A DNA stretch of 64,000 bases from DASWJZ01 sp963761005 (GTDB taxonomy: Bacteria; Pseudomonadota; Alphaproteobacteria; Rhizobiales; Afifellaceae). Positions within the stretch are counted from its first letter, which is position 1, and every line of letters begins with the position of its first letter. Below the pieces are notes generated by a model. It was given only the letters and a program-made list of their open reading frames with translations, was not told the DNA's origin and ran no database searches. The position numbers and the translations under genes were made by a program. The stretch is taken from the NCBI GenBank assembly GCA_963761005.1, contig CAVXFK010000025.1, positions 62,001 to 126,000 of the forward strand. The letters are read 5' to 3'. Positions 60,518-64,000 of this stretch are shown here, piece by piece.

Positions 60518-60742
60518 GCCGCCCGGCTCGGTCACCTTCGGAGCAATGCCGGCAATCAACCGATTCCTGATGGTGCCGACTTCGCATCGCGTATCGGGGC
60601 AAATCCCGATAGCGGTACATTGTGAGAAGCGAGCAGCAAACTGCGAACAGAGGCGTCAGCACGGCATGATCGTATCAAGAACAGCATCTGCCACTGAATT
60701 CCCGCAGTGGCGCTCCTCGATCGGATGCTCGTCGCGCGTTGA

Positions 60743-60818
60743 TGGTGCCGCATGCCGGACTCGAACCAGCGACCCTCGCATTACGAATGCGATGCTCTAC
60801 CAACTGAGCTAATGCGGC
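60743..60818 (-). tRNA. tRNA-Thr (anticodon CGT)
   Basis: The complement folds as a complete 76-base tRNA with acceptor stem GCCGCAT/ATGCGGC, D-arm TAGCTCAGTTGGTAGAGCA and anticodon stem TCGCA/TGCGA with loop TTCGTAA. The T-arm carries GGTTCGAGTCC, and ACCA is encoded at the 3' end. Anticodon CGT reads ACG threonine codons. It separates the accessory metabolic region from the hemY/mitofilin genes. Confidence 0.95.
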
Positions 60819-60890
60819 TTTGCCGGGGTGCTCCTTACTATCGGACGCCGGGCCCGGCAAGGCTGGCGCGTCGACCGCTTCATCGAGGCG

Positions 60891-62513
60891 TCAGCCGCTT
60901 CGCAGGAAAGCCGGCAGCGAATGCCCGCCTTCTTCCTCATCCTCCTCGCTTACACCGGGATCGTCTGGGCGCGGCGGCTCGACCGGCGCAGGCATCGGGC
61001 GCGCCGCCTCGGCTCCCTTGGCGACGAGTGTCACCGGCTGCGGAGCCGGCGTCGAAGCGACGGGCTTCGGGGCGTCCGGCTTGGCGCGCTCGTGCGCTTC
61101 GGCAGCGCCGGCTGGCGGCACCGGTTGCGCCGGCACTGTCTTGACTGCTGCCTGAGCCGGCTCAGCCTTCGCGAGTTTCGCGATGGGCGCCTGAAGCGCA
61201 TCGCGATCGATGTCGAGCCGCGGCCCCTCGATCTCGGCGAGCGGCACTTTCCATTCGACCGCGTCGAGCCGGCCCGTCACCGGCGACACCGGCGCCCACT
61301 CCTCCAGCACCATGCCGTCAGCGGTCCACGCCGGATCGCGCGGCGCACGTACGGCGCGGGCGAGCCATTCGCGCGCGCGCCCGCGGTCGCCGGTCTCCGC
61401 CTCTTCGAGCTCCGCCATCAGGATCAGCGCGTTCTGCGTCGGCCGTTCGGTGATGAGCGGCGCGAGCACTTCGCGCGCGCGCGCGAAGTCGCGCGCGTCG
61501 ATGGCGGCGCGCGCGACGGCGTGGCGGCTCTCGTCGGCGTTCGGGCGCATGCGACAGAGGGTCTCCGCCCGCTTCAGCCGATCGCCCGCGGCATCGCCCA
61601 CGCGGACATGCAGATAGGCGTCGGCGACCTCCGGGCGCGGCGCCGCTTTCCACGTCGCCTCGAGTAGGCGCGACGCGCGCCTGATGTCGCCCTGCCGCGC
61701 AAGGAGCCGCCCCGCCACGACCGCGGCCGGCACGAAGTCCGATGCGAGGTCGTGCGCTTCAAGGGCCGCAGCACGCGCGAGATCCGGCTCCGACTCCTCC
61801 TTGTCGAGCGCCTTCGCCGTCAGGATCACGGCGCGCTGCCGGCGCGCGGTGCGCTTGTCGATGATGCGCGCGTCGGTCGCGCCGGTGAGCGTCGCGAGCG
61901 CGCCGTCCCAATCGGCCGCCGCCGTCTGATGCCGCATCAGCGCGCGCGCCGCCCACGGCGCTGCCGGCGCCTCGGCGCGCGCCTGCGCGGCGATCTGATG
62001 CGCGGCCTCCGTCTCGCCTTCCCGATCCGCCTCGATGTAGAGGCCGCGGAGGCCGGCGATCCGCGTCGGCCCATTCTCTGTCATCTGCCGGAAAACGTTG
62101 CGGGCTCCATCGCGGTCGCCCTTGAGCTGCGCGGTCTGGGCCTTGAGAAGCAGCGTCAGCGGCTGGTCGGGCGCGCGGCGCGCAGCTTCCAGCATGGCGC
62201 GCTCCGCCGCGCGGACGTCGCCCGCCGCGATCGCAACCAGGCCCTGCGAGACCGCCTCGCGGGCGCGGGCGCGGTTTCGTCGCCGGTAGCTTCGCGCCAG
62301 CCGCCACGGCGCGCGGATCAGCGCGCGCACGAGCCAGACGAGAGCCATCACGACGAGCACGACAACGACGGCGCCGACGACCGCAGTGGAAAGATTGACC
62401 GCGTAGACGGTGTCGCCGACCGTCAGCGCCAGCTCGCCGGACGCATTCGAGAGCGCATGGAATCCGAGCGCAACGGCGAAGAGAAGCGCGATGAGGACGA
62501 GGAACCTCAGCAT
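60891..62513 (-). CDS. hemY: HemY-like membrane protein with TPR repeats
   Basis: This 540-residue protein has two N-terminal membrane helices (MLRFLVLIALLFAVALGF and VVGAVVVVLVVMALVWLV) separated by a short periplasmic loop. A HemY_N/TPR-rich cytoplasmic region follows (about 80-400: AIAAGDVRAAERAMLEAARR; RAREVLAPLITERPTQNALI). The C-terminal 120 residues are Pro/Ala-rich and low-complexity. HemY proteins of this type are encoded with heme-biosynthesis genes and are thought to act in late tetrapyrrole steps, though the mechanism is unclear. It lies 6 bases after the mitofilin-like gene. Confidence 0.88.
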   Translation of the reverse strand: MLRFLVLIALLFAVALGFHALSNASGELALTVGDTVYAVNLSTAVVGAVVVVLVVMALVWLVRALIRAPWRLARSYRRRNRARAREAVSQGLVAIAAGDVRAAERAMLEAARRAPDQPLTLLLKAQTAQLKGDRDGARNVFRQMTENGPTRIAGLRGLYIEADREGETEAAHQIAAQARAEAPAAPWAARALMRHQTAAADWDGALATLTGATDARIIDKRTARRQRAVILTAKALDKEESEPDLARAAALEAHDLASDFVPAAVVAGRLLARQGDIRRASRLLEATWKAAPRPEVADAYLHVRVGDAAGDRLKRAETLCRMRPNADESRHAVARAAIDARDFARAREVLAPLITERPTQNALILMAELEEAETGDRGRAREWLARAVRAPRDPAWTADGMVLEEWAPVSPVTGRLDAVEWKVPLAEIEGPRLDIDRDALQAPIAKLAKAEPAQAAVKTVPAQPVPPAGAAEAHERAKPDAPKPVASTPAPQPVTLVAKGAEAARPMPAPVEPPRPDDPGVSEEDEEEGGHSLPAFLRSG

Positions 62514-62519
62514 CGGCGG

Positions 62520-63965
62520 CTAGTGTCCTGCTTCAAGCTGCGCCAGGGCTTCCGCCCTGAGCTTCGCAACCAGATCGTCGGCGCTTTGCCGCGCCTCGGC
62601 GTCGCGCGCAAAGTCCGCCGTCGCCGCCTTCGCGGCGTCAGGAAGCGACTTGCGCTCAGACAGAGCGGTCTTCAGGTCGTCCGCTTCGAGCGCCGCGCGG
62701 ATGCGCGCGACGACGGCAGTCGGATCGGCGCCCTCGGTCGGATGCGCCGGGCGCACATCGACGAGGCCGCGTGCGCTTCTGACCAGGCGATCCATCACGC
62801 TCGTACCTTCCGGGATCGGCTCGGCGAGATCGACGGTCGCGATCTCACGCTCAAACGTAGCGCGCAGGCTTGCCAGCGTCGGCAGCCCGGAATCAGCGCG
62901 CGGCGCCAGCGCGTCGAGCGTTGCGGCACCGACGCCAAGCGTGCGAAGCGCGGCAAGCTCGTTTGCGAACGGGTGGCCTGAATCGAGCGCCGCCGCGAGC
63001 GCATCGGCCGCGACCGCCGGGGCGAGAGCAGCGGCGGCGTCGATCTTGGCGCTCGCTGCGTCGACCTTCGCGTTCGCCGCGTCGATCTTCGTGTTCGCGG
63101 CGTCGAGCTTCGCCTCAAGCGCCGCGATGCGCTCCTCGCCCGGCGCGCTTTCAAGCTTCGCCGAGAGCGAATCGACCTCCTGGCGCAGCGACGCGACCTC
63201 GCTCGCGACGGCGGACGAATCGGCCGGGGCGGTCGATTTCAACGCCTCGATGTCGCGCGAAAGCGCCGCAACGCGGCCTTCGAGATCGGTAAGCGCCGCG
63301 GTATCCGACGCCGGCACCGGCTCGCGGTCCTGAAGCTCGGCAACGCTCTGCTTAAGCGTCGCTATCGTGTCGCGGAGCGGCGCGAGCGGGTCCTCCGATC
63401 CGGCCTGCTTCAACGCTGCGACGTCATCCTTGAGCGTCGTCACCTCGGCCTGAAGGTTCAGAGCTTCCGTATCGGGCGGCGGCAGGAAGAATCCGCCGCG
63501 CGCCAGGAGCACCACGACGAGCGCCACCAGGACGCCGCCCATCACGGCCGCGACGAGGAGCGGCACGAACGCGATCGACGGATCGCCCTGCTTTGACGTT
63601 CCCTTCGAGGCGGCGTGCGGCTCCGGTCCTGGAGCCTTGCGTTCCTCCGAAGCCGGAGGCTTGTCGCTATCCGGTGCCTCGGGCTGCTGAGCTTTTTCCT
63701 CAGTTGCCGTTGTCTGAGCGGCCGGCTCGGCAGCCACAGCCGCCGAACTCGCCGCGCTCGCCGCGCTCGCCGCCGCGTCAGCGCTCGCAGCGTTCTGCGG
63801 CTCGGCGGCAGCGTCCGCCGCGGTCGCCGCGGAAGTCTTCCTCTCGACCTCCTCGGCCGGCAGGTCGATCGTAAGCGGTTTTCGCCGCGCCTTTTGCGGG
63901 CCGGCGCGCTCGCTCTTGTCCGTGCTGTCTTTCGCCAATTCCGTCTCCGCAGAGACCGGCCGCAT
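62520..63965 (-). CDS. Mitofilin-like inner-membrane protein
   Basis: This 481-residue protein has an Ala/Pro/Glu-rich cytoplasmic N-terminus (1-130) and one membrane helix (VPLLVAAVMGGVLVALVVVL, about 132-152). A long coiled coil follows (KLDAANTKIDAANAKVDAAS repeated heptads within about 180-310). The C-terminal conserved domain (FANELAALRTLGVGAATLDA; PAHPTEGADPTAVVARIRAA) is the mitofilin/Mic60 family region. In alphaproteobacteria this gene lies between hemD and hemY and shapes intracytoplasmic or inner membranes. Its start at 63965 is near the window edge; the upstream gene is not visible enough to call. Confidence 0.87.
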   Translation of the reverse strand: MRPVSAETELAKDSTDKSERAGPQKARRKPLTIDLPAEEVERKTSAATAADAAAEPQNAASADAAASAASAASSAAVAAEPAAQTTATEEKAQQPEAPDSDKPPASEERKAPGPEPHAASKGTSKQGDPSIAFVPLLVAAVMGGVLVALVVVLLARGGFFLPPPDTEALNLQAEVTTLKDDVAALKQAGSEDPLAPLRDTIATLKQSVAELQDREPVPASDTAALTDLEGRVAALSRDIEALKSTAPADSSAVASEVASLRQEVDSLSAKLESAPGEERIAALEAKLDAANTKIDAANAKVDAASAKIDAAAALAPAVAADALAAALDSGHPFANELAALRTLGVGAATLDALAPRADSGLPTLASLRATFEREIATVDLAEPIPEGTSVMDRLVRSARGLVDVRPAHPTEGADPTAVVARIRAALEADDLKTALSERKSLPDAAKAATADFARDAEARQSADDLVAKLRAEALAQLEAGH

Positions 63966-64000
63966 TTGAAGCCGGCGTTCGACGATCGGTTCTAATCCTC

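Noticed and set aside
1..64000. CRISPR arrays, integrases, phage genes and rRNA
   Set aside because: No regularly spaced repeats, integrase motifs or rRNA sequence were noticed anywhere in the window.

Overview
The window is GC-rich, gene-dense DNA from an alphaproteobacterium, most likely Hyphomicrobiales (rhizobia-like). The grounds are the number of ABC importers, a fused carnitine dehydrogenase/thioesterase, a BetC-type choline sulfatase, and the hemY-mitofilin pair at the right end. These are family-level inferences from reading the proteins; no database search was possible.

Layout. (1) 1-7606: a Ugp/Mal-type sugar or glycerophosphodiester importer (binding protein, two permeases, ATPase), flanked by two glycerophosphodiester phosphodiesterase genes and a divergent LacI regulator. 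Three of these genes carry single-base frameshifts. (2) 7737-22046: a quaternary-amine island. It has a GlxA-type regulator, a beta-keto acid cleavage enzyme, carnitine dehydrogenase/thioesterase, an acyl-CoA dehydrogenase, an ADP-forming CoA ligase, CaiD, a complete Dpp-type importer and choline sulfatase. Together they could take gamma-butyrobetaine or carnitine to glycine betaine and release choline from choline sulfate. (3) 22110-39020: an arabinose/xylose oligosaccharide locus with GH127, GH51 and GH39 enzymes lacking visible signal peptides, two different importers, a LacI regulator and a winged-helix regulator with an unusual C-terminal domain. (4) 39123-43890: a sulfonate/taurine-type importer with a histidinol-dehydrogenase-like enzyme and an SDR, possibly for dihydroxypropanesulfonate. 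(5) 44279-55220: a putative peptide secretion system. Two very small Lys-rich genes encode double-glycine leader peptides, accompanied by a SAM methyltransferase, a TPR protein, a cNMP-binding protein and a three-gene NHLP-type exporter with an intact C39 peptidase triad. (6) 55498-59516: a polar amino-acid importer with a divergent ureohydrolase and an XRE-cupin regulator (frameshifted), with a perfect palindrome upstream. (7) 59744-63965: a glutamine-amidotransferase-like protein, tRNA-Thr(CGT), hemY and a mitofilin-like gene, which look like core genome.

The most interesting region is the peptide secretion locus at 44-55 kb. It has NHLP-family exporters but no recognisable NHLP or Nif11 precursor. 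Instead two about 50-residue peptides have textbook LSxxxLxxVxGG leaders and cores of only 9 and 18 residues that share an SN[KT][LI] start. Other points to check are a shared TATC-N9-GATA operator in the arabinose locus, a ureohydrolase lacking one canonical metal ligand, altered zinc ligands in the HisD-like enzyme, and at least six single-base frameshifts in otherwise intact genes, which may be assembly errors.
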